DNA from: JARFQW01 sp963842955
GTDB lineage: Bacteria > Pseudomonadota > Gammaproteobacteria > Steroidobacterales > XN24
Length of the DNA: 64,000 bases
Assembly (NCBI GenBank): GCA_963842955.1
Contig: CAWJIJ010000011.1
Coordinates: forward strand, 620,001 to 684,000
Direction: 5' to 3'
A program made the position numbers and the translations under genes. The notes under the pieces were generated by a model that was given only the letters and a program-made list of their open reading frames with translations, was not told where the DNA came from and did not search any database. Each line of letters begins with the position of its first letter. Position 1 is the first letter of the stretch. This document shows positions 35,855-44,926 of the stretch, piece by piece.

Positions 35855-36869
35855 TCAGAACCCTTCCAGAACGATCTTGCCGCGCGCCGTGCCGCTCTCG
35901 ATCTGCGCATGGACCGCCCGCAACGTTACCGCATCGATCTTGCCGGCCACCTCGGTGGCCGTCGACCGGATCCGGCCCGCGTCGACCAGCACGGCCACGT
36001 CGTTCAGCAGCGTGCCCTGCTCCGCCATATCCGGAGTGCCGAAGACCGGCCGCGCGAACATGAACTCCCAGTGCAGGGACACGGCCTTTTGCTTGAACGG
36101 CTTTGCGTCGAGCACCTCGGGGTCGTCGATGAGACCGAAGCGGCCCTGGGGTGCGATCAGCTCGATGATGTCGGCCAGGTGAGCGCCGGTGTGCGTGGTG
36201 GAGAACACGTAACCCGGCGCGCCGAGTCCCAGGGCCTCGACCTGGGAAACCAGGGGCTGACGATGGTCGACCACATGCTGCGCACCGCATTCCCGCACCC
36301 ATGCCTGTGTTTCAGGGCGTGAAGCGGTGGCAATCACCGTCAGATCGGTCAGGGCCCGCAGGAGCTGGATGGTGATCGAACCAACGCCGCCGGCGCCACC
36401 GATGACCAGGATGAGGTCCCCGCCCTGCGGCGTGGGATGTTTCACGTCGATCCGATCGAAAAGCATCTCCCACGCGGTGATCGCGGTCAGGGGAAGGGCC
36501 GCGGCTTCCGGGTGGCTGAGACTGGCGGGTTTGCGGCCGACGATGCGTTCGTCGACGAGATGAAATTCGCTGTTGGTGCCGGGCCGGGCGATGGACCCGG
36601 CATAGAACACGGCATCGCCCGGCAGAAAATTCTCCACCTCGGGGCCGATCGCCTCGACAACCCCTGAGGCGTCGAAACCCAGCACACGCCACTCGCCCCC
36701 TTCCGGCGCCATCGCCAGCGCGAACCTTCGTATCCACCGGATTGACCGACACCGCATGAATCCTGACGAGCAGATCCCGGCCTTCGGCAGTCGGCCTCTC
36801 CAGCTCAACGTCGTGGAGGGCGTCGTCCCGATCGATGGGTCCGGGGGTCTTGTAAGCGACGGCTTTCAT
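35855..36869 (-). pseudogene. Zinc-type alcohol dehydrogenase family protein, frameshifted
   Basis: A medium-chain oxidoreductase of about 338 codons. It starts at ATG 36869 (GGAGA upstream) with MKAVAYKTPGPIDRDDALHD and reads to SVNPVDTKVR. The frame is lost at about 36717-36723; the other minus frame then continues with APEGGEWRVLGFDASGVVEA to the end. The cofactor motif VIGGAGGVGSITIQLL and the FYAGSIARPGTNSEFHLVDE segment are those of the NADPH quinone reductase/zinc-binding ADH family. One extra base (or two missing) explains the break. Conservation is strong on both sides, so a consensus error is as plausible as a true pseudogene. Confidence 0.85.
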
Positions 36870-37017
36870 GGTCGGTCTCCGTTCAGGTCGATGATAAATG
36901 CGGCGTCGTAGTGATCCCCTCAATGCGGCCGGAGACCAGGCGCCCCGCCATCGCTCGCCGTGTTCCGTGCAGAACCGGATAACGTCGAAAACGAGGGGGC
37001 CGGCAGTCCTGGCCCCG

Positions 37018-37230
37018 CTAGCCGGCGCTGTCAGGTGGACGGATGAACATGTAGGCGATACCGCCGACCAGTGCACCGAGCAGGCACAACCAACCCAGGG
37101 GAATCAGGGCAAACGGCTCCCGCAGGATGCCTTCAGCATCCACCTCGGACCCGATCCACCGATAGGCTCCCCAACAGGCGACGGCGCCTGCCAGCAGTAT
37201 CACGCTTGCCCAACCGAGAAATCGTTTCAC
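37018..37230 (-). CDS. DUF3955 small membrane protein
   Basis: A 70-aa protein with two membrane helices (VILLAGAVACWGAYRWIG and IPLGWLCLLGALVGGIAYMF) separated by EVDAEGILREPFALIPLGW, the family motif of DUF3955. Function unknown. It stands alone, between the frameshifted dehydrogenase and an MBL-like gene. Confidence 0.8.
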   Translation of the reverse strand: MKRFLGWASVILLAGAVACWGAYRWIGSEVDAEGILREPFALIPLGWLCLLGALVGGIAYMFIRPPDSAG

Positions 37231-37455
37231 TGTTACTCCCGAGGCCAGCGGATCCCTGGCTGGGATGTTACTCGGACCAGGTTATCGCGGCCGGACATAT
37301 TTCCGAGGCACCCAGCCCGATCCGCTTCGGCCCAAGCGCGGCAATGTCCTGGCCGACGCCGGTCCTTCCCTTTCGCGAGAATGGTGGCGGGTCCCATATC
37401 TGCCCATCTGGCTTGTCGTGGGCCCTGTCTCGCATTCGCCATGCCACCTCGTCGC

Positions 37456-38235
37456 TCAGCCAAACTTTTTCTCATGGGCCTGCAGGGTTTTCTCCACCTT
37501 CTGCAGGGCCTTCAGGATTCGGCTGGCAATCGATTCGGATCGATTATCCCGACCGAGCAATGCAGCCGAGTGAGCGGCACACAGGTTCTCGGCATCGCTC
37601 CAATCCGCAGCCAGCTGCCTGGCCCAGGCGCGAAAGTCCTCCGCCGCCGAGGCGCGGCGTTCCAGCGTCTTCGCCAGGGTCATGTGAAAGCTGACTTCCG
37701 GCTTCTTGAGCAACCCGAGCGGCCCGGGCAATTTCAGGTACATCAAAGTGTCGTCCGAGTGAATCGTCTTTGACGCCCGGTGATAGGCCAGCACCGATGA
37801 GAAATGCAGATGCTCATTGCTGGAAATGAAGTCCACGCCGGCCGGCACGGAAAACGCGAGATCGTCCGCGAACAGGGCCGCACATTCATCGGACTCGCTC
37901 AGTTCGGCCTGCCATGGCAGGTCGGGGAACTTCTCCAGGTGCCGCCGGGTGCCGTAAAGCCTGGCGTCAGGGTATTGCTGATGGGCTTTCTTGACGTGCA
38001 CGGTATGGAAGGGATGCAGATTGATAATCGCCTCGATGTCCGCGCCGTCATGGGTGGCCGCGTCCACCTCGGCTTTCACCTTGCCGTCCAGCGTGTAGGC
38101 GTCCAGCAGCAGAAATTTGCCGGAGGCTCGCCGCACCAGCGAGGCCTGTGTGCCGATGTTCAGGACTCCGCCGATCTTGAAATCACCGCGGATGTTCCAG
38201 AAATCGTCGGAAATCTTGAGAATCTGTTCGCTCAT
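37456..38235 (-). CDS. Hypothetical protein with degenerate metallo-beta-lactamase-like fold
   Basis: A 259-aa protein. The first half alternates short strands and turns as in MBL-fold proteins (GGVLNIGTQASLVRR, GKFLLLDAYTLDGKV, IEAIINLHPFHTVHVKKAHQ, PDARLYGTRRHLEKFPDLPW, and HSDDTLMYL). The HxHxDH metal motif is replaced by LHPFHTVHV, as in DUF4336-like relatives, so hydrolase activity is doubtful. The C-terminal 90 residues are helical and charged. I do not recognise a named family with confidence. Confidence 0.6.
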   Translation of the reverse strand: MSEQILKISDDFWNIRGDFKIGGVLNIGTQASLVRRASGKFLLLDAYTLDGKVKAEVDAATHDGADIEAIINLHPFHTVHVKKAHQQYPDARLYGTRRHLEKFPDLPWQAELSESDECAALFADDLAFSVPAGVDFISSNEHLHFSSVLAYHRASKTIHSDDTLMYLKLPGPLGLLKKPEVSFHMTLAKTLERRASAAEDFRAWARQLAADWSDAENLCAAHSAALLGRDNRSESIASRILKALQKVEKTLQAHEKKFG

Positions 38236-38695
38236 GGATGTTTGTGCCTTGTTTTATGGGCTTTTCCCGACAGGGGGAGAGTCAACGAAGAAAAACGGCG
38301 GGCGGAGCCCCCTGCTGCTGGAAAAACGCCTCCCGGAGGAAGGCCTGACGCCCCGGAGCACCAATGCGGCCTGGACGGGGGACCCAAGCTCAAATCGAAC
38401 CAGGAATAGGGCCCGCCTTTTCAGCCTCGGAATAGGCGCGTTGTCGTCGAAGGACCATCTCGGCAGGAGGGCTTCTAAACTGTCCAGTGCGCCTTCAGGC
38501 GGGAACGGGTTTTCTCCTTCCCGAGTCTTTTCCGATTGGTCGGCGCACCTGCCCTGGCCGGAGGCCCCGGGACATCGCCGGCTACGCCTCGCCAAGGTTA
38601 CCGGCACATGGCCGCTGATCGGAGCAGCCCCGCAGATGGTCAACGTTTGCCGTCCGCGGTGAGGAAGCAGGTCAGCCGATGAATCGGCTTGCCGC
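38236..38695. other. Gene-free interval
   Basis: A 460-bp stretch between two minus-strand genes. Short open frames here show no family resemblance and no ribosome sites. I see no RNA gene, repeat or clear promoter. The part next to 38695 has a small inverted repeat (AGCCGAT/ATCGGCT) just after the chalcone-isomerase-like stop, without a T-run. Confidence 0.5.
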
Positions 38696-39262
38696 CTAGT
38701 TCATCCCCAGCACACCTGCCTTGACCTCTTTGTTGGGCGGTTCCTGACCGAGCCAGACACTCATCAGCGCGCGTCGGAATTCGGATCCCTCGATCGTGCC
38801 GGTGGTTTTGCCGCTGGTGCTGACGTTAACGTTGTCAGAGGAAAAATCGAAGGCCAGAACCTCGCCCTTTTTCAAGTCCCCGGTGGCTGCCTTGAGGGCC
38901 TCAAGTTCGGCACTCAAATCAGCCGAGCCCTGGTAGTTTTTCTCGAACCCCTCGGCCCATGCCTTGCGCATGTCTTTCGCGCCAACATTGCGCAGCATGT
39001 GCAGTTCGATCCGCGCGGCTTCGTCGGAGGCAATGATGGTCGCGGCATCCTTGCTCGGCGTTTCGAGATAGAGGGCCATGACGTAGACCTTGACCTTGAG
39101 CATCGTGGCGAGACGCAGGCCGAGGCCATTCAGATTGACGGTCGTGCCATCGACCACTCGCGTATCGGGCACGGTTACGCCTTCGAGCTCGTTTTCGGCC
39201 ACTGCCGGCTGCAAAGCGAACAGACAGAACATCGCGGCGCTTATCGACAAAATCGCTTTCAT
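38696..39262 (-). CDS. Chalcone isomerase-like periplasmic protein
   Basis: A 188-aa protein with a Sec signal peptide (cut after PAVAE or nearby). The domain has GLGLRLATMLKVKVYVMALY, typical of the chalcone-isomerase-like (CHI-like) fold in bacteria, with ARIELHMLRNVGAKDMRKAW and VLAFDFSSDNVNVS later. The bacterial members are not flavonoid enzymes; fatty-acid binding has been proposed for the fold. It starts at ATG 39262 and stands alone. Confidence 0.85.
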   Translation of the reverse strand: MKAILSISAAMFCLFALQPAVAENELEGVTVPDTRVVDGTTVNLNGLGLRLATMLKVKVYVMALYLETPSKDAATIIASDEAARIELHMLRNVGAKDMRKAWAEGFEKNYQGSADLSAELEALKAATGDLKKGEVLAFDFSSDNVNVSTSGKTTGTIEGSEFRRALMSVWLGQEPPNKEVKAGVLGMN

Positions 39263-39432
39263 GTCTAATGACCTCCGGCGGGGCGCATCGGCCCGTCTCC
39301 GCCGTTGTGGGTGGAGTTAGGCCAAACCGTAGTCCTGCCAGCCCCCCTGCGCAAGAAAATCCGCCCGTGGTATCTCCGCGGTTCCGCGCTCCGAACAGCG
39401 ATCGCCCGGGGCTTGTCTGGTGAGGTCGGTAT

Positions 39433-39570
39433 TTTTTTTGACGGCACAGCCTTCAACGTATCGTTGTCTCGCATGGAGTCCGCCAGCCCGCGCTCCGGCT
39501 TCCGATTCTCATCCTCCAGCTGCTTGAAGCGCCTGAGATACCCGGGCTCCCTACCGCGATACTCCGTGCG
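39433..39570 (-). pseudogene. IS3-family transposase OrfA remnant
   Basis: A minus-strand fragment reads YLRRFKQLEDENRK, then LADSMRDNDTLKAVPSKK. This matches the C-terminal leucine-zipper part of IS3/IS911 OrfA (pattern RRLKELEEENxRLKxLVADxxLDxxxLKExLxKK). The helix-turn-helix part and OrfB are absent, and no terminal repeats are visible. It is a decayed insertion-sequence scrap next to the attC-like sites. Confidence 0.6.
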
Positions 39571-39604
39571 CCGGGGAGGGAAGCTCGCAATGGCCTGAGG
39601 GATC

Positions 39605-39701
39605 ACCTAAATCAGAAATCAGCGGCCTTCGCGCTGGAGCCGCGGCGGCGGAGACCGGGTTTGCATCAGGCCAAAACGTCCGTTGCAGCGCCTCGTTAGA
39701 C
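39605..39701 (-). other. attC-like recombination site B (degenerate)
   Basis: On the minus strand a 97-bp element starts with GTCTAAC (R'' box, consensus RYYYAAC) followed by GAGGCGCTGCAACGGACG. It ends with GGCCGCTGATTTCTGATTTAGGT, whose last seven bases TTTAGGT are a degraded GTTRRRY R' box. Spacing and flanking L-box-like segments match integron attC sites. It lies 128 bp after the DUF1254 stop, in the same orientation as site A. Confidence 0.5.
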
Positions 39702-39829
39702 AGCACGCGACACGCCACGGTCCTCACACTGCACACCATGCTTGTAGAGACGCAATGGGGAGTCTTGCGGGAAACGTACACGATACGCGGGGCGTCGGCC
39801 GAAAGCCGGCGCCCCTCATCTCTCCCAGG

Positions 39830-41347
39830 TCACTCCACCCGTTCCGGGTCGCCGGGTTTCCAGGTCTTGTCGTAGAAGGGCTCCAAGGGGCCGTAGAGAC
39901 GAAGAATCGTGTTCCATCCCTTGCTGGGGTCAGTCTGGATCCAGTTGTTCTCTTGTCCCTCGGGCGCTTTCGGAGCGAAGTAGATGTCGAAGGAGCCGTC
40001 GTCATTCTGCTTCAGGCCCTTCTTGTTGTTGTCGATGCCGGGGAAACGCTGGTCGGTCTGGAGCATGGCACGGCTCTGGTTGTCGTAGAGCGTGAACGAC
40101 CAGAAATCCTTGGCTGGCACGTCCTTCGGCAGGTGAATCCTGTAGGTCTTGCTGCCGTCGAGCGCGTTGCCGTCCTTGTCAAGATAGGCGATCGCATACT
40201 GGGAGCCTTTGCCCACGTTCTTTATGGCCATCGCGGGCGTAATGCCCGTTGCGTAGAAATGCATGTAGATACGGGAATCGAGGAGCCGTTCGCCATCCAG
40301 GAGAAAGTCGAAACGCCCGTCGATGAAGGGGTTTGTCCAGACTCGCTCGCCGGGATAGAGATAGTGGCGCTGGTCGCTGGGACGAGCGGTCAGGGCCCGG
40401 GCGGTGACGGAGCCGATCGCCGCCGCATCGGTGAGGATCTTCTTCATGCGGGCATCCGGCTTGAATTCCTGGCCTTTCCTGATGCCGATGGCGGCTAACA
40501 GGCCGCGGGTTTCGACGTCGAGGCCCTCCAGCGGCTCGGCCTGGATCGTGGCATTGAGTTCCTCCCAGTAGCCGTAATCCATGCGGTGGATGGTGTTGTC
40601 GAATTGCCCGGAGATGTTGACGAAGGTCATCTCCGGCGGATTGTCTTTCCTGGAAAGCGGATACATCCGGAACAGTTCCTTCGTCGCTTCCACTGCCGGT
40701 TTCGTCGAGCCCTCCACCTGGAAGCCACGCCAGACCACCCAGTTCCCGTACGTCTTGGTATGAGCCACGTGGTAGCCCTCCGGCAGGGGACCCTCATACC
40801 CGGGGGGAACGATGAGAAACTTGCCGCCCTTGCCCATGTCCGGACCGGCGTTGCCGAAATCCACGACATACTTGAACCAGGCATCGTTTAAGAACCCCAG
40901 CACATTGGGCGGGGTCTCGATGACCATGGGCTCGTCTCCGAGTTCGAGCCAGGATGCCATGTAGATGGAAGTGGTGTTCGGGGTTAGCCAGAAGGCCTTG
41001 GAGTCCATGAGATCTGCAAAAAGAACGGCGGTGGTATTGGCCGGCCCGTGCTTGAGAAGGCCGTGCTTGAGTCCGTGCATGGAGGCGATCGGAATGCAGT
41101 TCAGAAACGCTTCCGTAGCCCGATTGAGATCGAGCTGGTCGTAGACCTTCTGAGTCGTTGCCGCGTCCGGGACACCATCGACCGAGGTCAGGGTGCCAAT
41201 GCTCGTCTCCAGCACGTCGGGCGTCTCGATCCCCGGGGGAACCTGGGTGGTCATTTTCATCGGGGAGGGTTCCGCGCTGATGTGGCTTGACAGGCTCAAC
41301 ATGACTAGCCCCGTCAGGGCCATTTTGGAGAGGTTTCTCAGCGACAT
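39830..41347 (-). CDS. DUF1254/DUF1214 secreted protein
   Basis: A 505-aa protein with a Sec signal peptide (LTGLVMLSLSSHISA-EP). The N-terminal half is DUF1254 (DQLDLNRATEAFLNCIPIAS, TPNTTSIYMASWLELGDEPM) and the C-terminal half is DUF1214 (YLDKDGNALDGSKTYRIHLP, FWSFTLYDNQSRAMLQTDQR). Such proteins are common, exported and of unknown function. Base composition is lower in GC than most of the window. It lies between two same-orientation attC-like sites and could be an integron cassette gene, although it is large for one. Confidence 0.9.
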   Translation of the reverse strand: MSLRNLSKMALTGLVMLSLSSHISAEPSPMKMTTQVPPGIETPDVLETSIGTLTSVDGVPDAATTQKVYDQLDLNRATEAFLNCIPIASMHGLKHGLLKHGPANTTAVLFADLMDSKAFWLTPNTTSIYMASWLELGDEPMVIETPPNVLGFLNDAWFKYVVDFGNAGPDMGKGGKFLIVPPGYEGPLPEGYHVAHTKTYGNWVVWRGFQVEGSTKPAVEATKELFRMYPLSRKDNPPEMTFVNISGQFDNTIHRMDYGYWEELNATIQAEPLEGLDVETRGLLAAIGIRKGQEFKPDARMKKILTDAAAIGSVTARALTARPSDQRHYLYPGERVWTNPFIDGRFDFLLDGERLLDSRIYMHFYATGITPAMAIKNVGKGSQYAIAYLDKDGNALDGSKTYRIHLPKDVPAKDFWSFTLYDNQSRAMLQTDQRFPGIDNNKKGLKQNDDGSFDIYFAPKAPEGQENNWIQTDPSKGWNTILRLYGPLEPFYDKTWKPGDPERVE

Positions 41348-41594
41348 ACGTTGTTACCTGGTGTTCAGATGGTGTGGATGACGCGTGACTGCTGGATCGT
41401 GTCGCGCGAGGAGTATCAGGCACCTGACAGGTCAACGAGAACTGTTTGGGAAGCGCTCGGTCGGAGCGTTCTCAAATTGCCTAGACTGGCTACCGCCCAA
41501 AGCTTAGTGCTCCGGCGCGGAAATAGGTAGCTCGAAGAACTTCGTCGTGCTGGTTGGAGTCAAGTTGGTGATCTCGAGAACCTCGTAGCCGTGC

Positions 41595-41691
41595 GCCTAA
41601 CGCCAAAGCTCAGCTGCGTTTGACGGCGGCCGACCGGAGCGGCAGCGAAGGGAGGAAGCGGTCATACGTCGGCAGCAGCGCATAGTTGGGC
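41595..41691 (-). other. attC-like recombination site A
   Basis: On the minus strand a 97-bp element runs from GCCCAAC (R'' box) to GTTAGGC (perfect R' box). The ends read GCCCAACTATGCGCTGCTGC and CGCAGCTGAGCTTTGGCGTTAGGC without its last base or two counted separately, and can pair as in folded attC. It begins inside the last codons of the membrane-protein gene, as gene cassettes often do. The 314-bp gap 41348-41661 otherwise holds only a short open fragment (41504-41596). Confidence 0.6.
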
Positions 41692-42342
41692 GTCATCCGC
41701 ACGCAATAACACGACTCCGACGGCAATGAACCAAATGATCTGTACCAGGCCGAATACGGCACCCAAGCTCGACAGTGCCGGAACAATCGTAACGATTCCG
41801 GCAATGCCAACGACAAGCCCCACTAGATTAACCGGCTTGGGCAAGAGCACACCGCTACGAAGCGACGAAACGCTGACTAGTAGTACCCATAGGCCTCCAA
41901 CGATCTCAACCCCACCCCCCAATCCATCCTGAACAGTACCGATAATGAACCAGGAACTTGTGGCCTCCATCGGGTTTCGCGCAAATAGCTCGGCTATCTC
42001 CGACAGACCAACGCTCGCCACCATGCCGCTAGCAATGACCAGCCCTGCCCAGATCAAGCCGAACGGTGTCGCAATAGCCATCAGGAGTGAGCCAGGCCTC
42101 TCCAATAGTCTGTGGAGAACGACCGTAAGGACAACTAACGCTATCCCGAACACCACATAGATGATGATATTCCACAGCTGAAACAAGCCTTCTCGTTCCA
42201 GGATGAACTCAAGCTTCTGAATTTGGCTCCAGCCTTCAGCGTCTCCGGGACTCATCGCGGTCGCCAACATCGCGAAACCACCGATGTAACACAGGGCCTG
42301 AATCAGCGAGGCAATCCCTCCTGCTTTTGCGGCTGAATTCAT
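41662..42342 (-). CDS. Multi-pass membrane protein, DUF4386-like
   Basis: A 226-aa protein with six hydrophobic helices (for example IASLIQALCYIGGFAMLATA, LFQLWNIIIYVVFGIALVVL, GLIWAGLVIASGMVASVGL, IIWFIAVGVVLLRA). The layout resembles the DUF4386 family, but I hold this loosely. GC content is clearly below that of the neighbours, a sign of transfer. Its start overlaps (ATGA) the stop of a PIN-toxin fragment, and its last codons form the 5' part of attC-like site A, so it is probably an integron cassette gene. Confidence 0.7.
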   Translation of the reverse strand: MNSAAKAGGIASLIQALCYIGGFAMLATAMSPGDAEGWSQIQKLEFILEREGLFQLWNIIIYVVFGIALVVLTVVLHRLLERPGSLLMAIATPFGLIWAGLVIASGMVASVGLSEIAELFARNPMEATSSWFIIGTVQDGLGGGVEIVGGLWVLLVSVSSLRSGVLLPKPVNLVGLVVGIAGIVTIVPALSSLGAVFGLVQIIWFIAVGVVLLRADDAQLCAAADV

Positions 42343-42575
42343 AGCTGAACTAACTCCACAATGACGACCTTTACCTCAACTGACTTTGCTTCGACAAAGT
42401 CCTTCAAATGAAATGTGACCAAAAAAGCCGCCCCGGCAGCAAAGGTAACCTCAAGCACCAGATCATCGCCGGGATCGCGAAGCTGCGGCTGCCACAAACA
42501 GAAAATCTCCTGGTGGCTTGACTCAGAGCAGACGAAATCCAGCAGATCTTCAACGTCGCCCGCATCGAGGGGGCT
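42339..42575 (-). pseudogene. PIN-domain toxin, 5'-truncated
   Basis: A minus-strand open frame without a start codon reads DVEDLLDFVCSESSHQEIFC, then LWQPQLRDPGDDLVLEVTFA and LVTFHLKDFVE, ending at TGA 42341-42339. This is the C-terminal half of the PIN-family toxin component (COG1569 type; compare VEALLDYLC, LRDPKDDMVLELA, IVTxNxRDF), including the DPxDDxVLE acidic motif. The N-terminal half with the first catalytic Asp is missing, and no antitoxin gene is visible. The gap 42576-42691 holds nothing I recognise. A broken toxin-antitoxin relic fits an accessory island. Confidence 0.65.
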
Positions 42576-42691
42576 TGCACTAGCGGCGGTCCGACACTCT
42601 CGAGCGGACCGTATATCGAGTCGGGGCCGCAGTCGCCAAACGCTGACTCAGGCTGAGACGTGCGGCAACACCCGTCCAGGCCCGGACCGGT

Positions 42692-43834
42692 CTAGAGCCC
42701 CAGCAGTTTCGCAATCAGCTGCCGCTGGATGTCCGACGTGCCGGAGTAGATCACGCCGCCGGCGGAGTCGCGCACGTCGCGCTCCACTTCGTATTCCGTC
42801 AGGTACCCCCGGCCGCCATGGATACGCATCGCATCGATGCTCGAAGCGAAGAAACTCTCGCCCAGGTGCAGTTTCGACAGCGCCGAGATCATGCTCGCAT
42901 CGCCGCCCTGGTCCAGGGTCCACGCCGCCTTGTACATGAGCAGTCTCGCCGTCTCCAGCCTCAGCTTCATGTCGGCGATGCGGTTGGACACGGACTGGAA
43001 GTGACCCACGGGCTGGCCGAACTGGCGACGGTCCTTGGCGAACGCCACCGTCTCATCCAGCTGCCTGGCCATGGAGCCCACGTGGCTGGCGAAAATGAAA
43101 CTGCGTTCCCACTGCATAGAGTGGTTGAAGATGGACAGGCCTGCGCCCTCGGGGCCGAGTCGATTGGCTTCGGGCACACGGCAGTTCTCCATCACCAGGT
43201 CGCCCAGCGGCGACGAGGTGAGACCCATCTTCTGTTTCACCGCGCTGCGAGTCAGCCCGGGCGTGTCCTTCTCGACGATAAACGCCGACAGGCCCCAGCG
43301 GCCCTTGTCGGGGGCGGTGGCCGCGAACACCAGGGACAGGTCCGCCACGGGCGCCAGGCCAATGTAGATCTTGGTGCCGTTGAGCACATAGGCCTCGCCG
43401 TCGCGTTCGGCGGTGGTCTTCAGGGCAAAGGTATCGGAGCCCGACGTGGCCTCGCTCATGCCGTGGGCCCCGAACCATTCGCCCGCGCACAGCTTCGGCA
43501 GCCAGCGCTTTTTCTGGTCCTCGGACCCGAAGCGCTGGATCGGCTCCTGCACCGCCCACATCTGGCCGTTGACCCCCAGGGTCAGGCCGTTGTCGCGGCA
43601 CCCCTCGCCCAGGGCTTCCATGACCAGGATCGTGGTCAGCACGTCGCGGCCCCGGCCCCCGTAGACCTCGGGAACGCAGGACCCGAGGACGCCCCGGTCC
43701 CCAATCCGGCCCCACAATTCCTGCCCGAATCCTTGGACCTGGCGGTCCGCCGTTCCCGGGTCCAGTTCCTCGCGGGCAAAAGTCCGGATTTCGTCAAAGA
43801 GGCGCTGCTGTTCGTCGGTTCGGGAAAAGTCCAT
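42692..43834 (-). CDS. Acyl-CoA dehydrogenase
   Basis: A 380-aa FAD enzyme, started at ATG 43834 because homology begins with MDFSRTDEQQRLFDEIRTFA; the 70 upstream residues are not conserved. It catalyses alpha,beta-dehydrogenation of acyl-CoA. Motifs are MSEATSGSDTFALKTTAERD (substrate and FAD loop), LSIFNHSMQWERSFIFASHV, HFQSVSNRIADMKLRLETAR and the C-terminal RIHGGRGYLTEYEVERDVRD, with GTSDIQRQLIAKLLGL closing. Chain-length preference cannot be told. It is upstream of the PIN relic and marks the return to conserved chromosome. Confidence 0.93.
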   Translation of the reverse strand: MDFSRTDEQQRLFDEIRTFAREELDPGTADRQVQGFGQELWGRIGDRGVLGSCVPEVYGGRGRDVLTTILVMEALGEGCRDNGLTLGVNGQMWAVQEPIQRFGSEDQKKRWLPKLCAGEWFGAHGMSEATSGSDTFALKTTAERDGEAYVLNGTKIYIGLAPVADLSLVFAATAPDKGRWGLSAFIVEKDTPGLTRSAVKQKMGLTSSPLGDLVMENCRVPEANRLGPEGAGLSIFNHSMQWERSFIFASHVGSMARQLDETVAFAKDRRQFGQPVGHFQSVSNRIADMKLRLETARLLMYKAAWTLDQGGDASMISALSKLHLGESFFASSIDAMRIHGGRGYLTEYEVERDVRDSAGGVIYSGTSDIQRQLIAKLLGL

Positions 43835-44075
43835 ATTGGTTCGCGCTCTTGCTGCGGGAAAGGCCGTTGCCGGCCCCTGAATGCTTCGGCCCGGCGCGCG
43901 GCCCAGATTCCTGCAGGAACTGTCGTTCGCCGGAACCCGAGTGTATCCGGCCCGGCCGGTGACCGCCGGGCACTTTGTCATAACACGCTCATGTCCGCTC
44001 GCAGCGACGCTTTCCTGTGCGAGTTGACTACAGGGAACCATCAAAAGAGACGGATCACGCAGTTGCCCGTCGAAA

Positions 44076-44849
44076 TCAGCCGGGCAGTCGTTCCGTCAGG
44101 TCGGGCAGACGCTGCACCTGATCCAGCAGTCGCTGGTCGTGGACGTAGTCGTCCACGGCCTCCACCCGCCAGTCTGCTTCGTGCAGTGTCCGCAGCCGCA
44201 GCACGATGTCGTGGAAGCTCAGGGCATCGGCCACGTTGCTGTCGAGATGATATGTGCCGGGCACGCCTCCGGAACCCAGCTGAACCAGTGCTTCGGCGGT
44301 GTCGCTCATGAACGAGCACGCGGGCCGCCAGCGAATGCCGGCGCGGATGAGGCCATCGGTTTCGATCATGCGCCACAGGGCTTCGAGCAGGTTATTGCCC
44401 CCGCGCTGCGCACCGATCTGCCAGCCGATCCGCGCGATAACCGCCTGTCCGGACACGCTGGCAATCGCCTCTTCACAGCGGATTTTGTAGCGGCCGTAGT
44501 CGTCCTTCGCCGTGCGCTCGTCGCTCACCCGGTGGGGTCCGTCGGGCTCGTGGTTGAACACCATGGCGGTGCTGGTAAACAGAAACGGCACATCGTGCCG
44601 GTCACACCAGCCGGCCAGCAGCGCCGCCCACGTTTCGCTCCCCAGGCCCAGGTGATACACGGCCGCGGGCCGGACCCGCTCCAGTTCGCGCATGCAGGCG
44701 GCCTCGTCGTCGGGAGACACACGTTTTCGGTCCCAGGCCGCCACGTTCATCCCGCGCACCTGTAGCGCCTCGGCCACCACCGGCGCCAGGGTGCCGTTCA
44801 GACCCGTCACCAGGGCATCCCGGCCGCCGTCGGCCTGCGCGCCTGTCAT
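44076..44849 (-). CDS. RmlD-like NAD(P)-dependent reductase/epimerase
   Basis: A 257-aa extended-SDR protein. The cofactor loop is weakly kept (ALVTGLNGTLAPVVAEAL). The strand VYHLGLGSETWAA, the Ser/Thr region LFTSTAMVFNHE and the catalytic YGRYK (Tyr-x3-Lys) are clear, followed by IARIGWQIG. It resembles dTDP-4-dehydrorhamnose reductase and related sugar-nucleotide proteins, but no sugar-pathway genes are near. It is a single gene between the acyl-CoA dehydrogenase and the MscS channel. Confidence 0.82.
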   Translation of the reverse strand: MTGAQADGGRDALVTGLNGTLAPVVAEALQVRGMNVAAWDRKRVSPDDEAACMRELERVRPAAVYHLGLGSETWAALLAGWCDRHDVPFLFTSTAMVFNHEPDGPHRVSDERTAKDDYGRYKIRCEEAIASVSGQAVIARIGWQIGAQRGGNNLLEALWRMIETDGLIRAGIRWRPACSFMSDTAEALVQLGSGGVPGTYHLDSNVADALSFHDIVLRLRTLHEADWRVEAVDDYVHDQRLLDQVQRLPDLTERLPG

Positions 44850-44926
44850 CTCCCGGCGCCGGGTCGCCGGGTCATTCGGCCCCGAACCCCGCGGCGCACG
44901 ATCTCAGCACCTGGTGTTGCCGCGTA

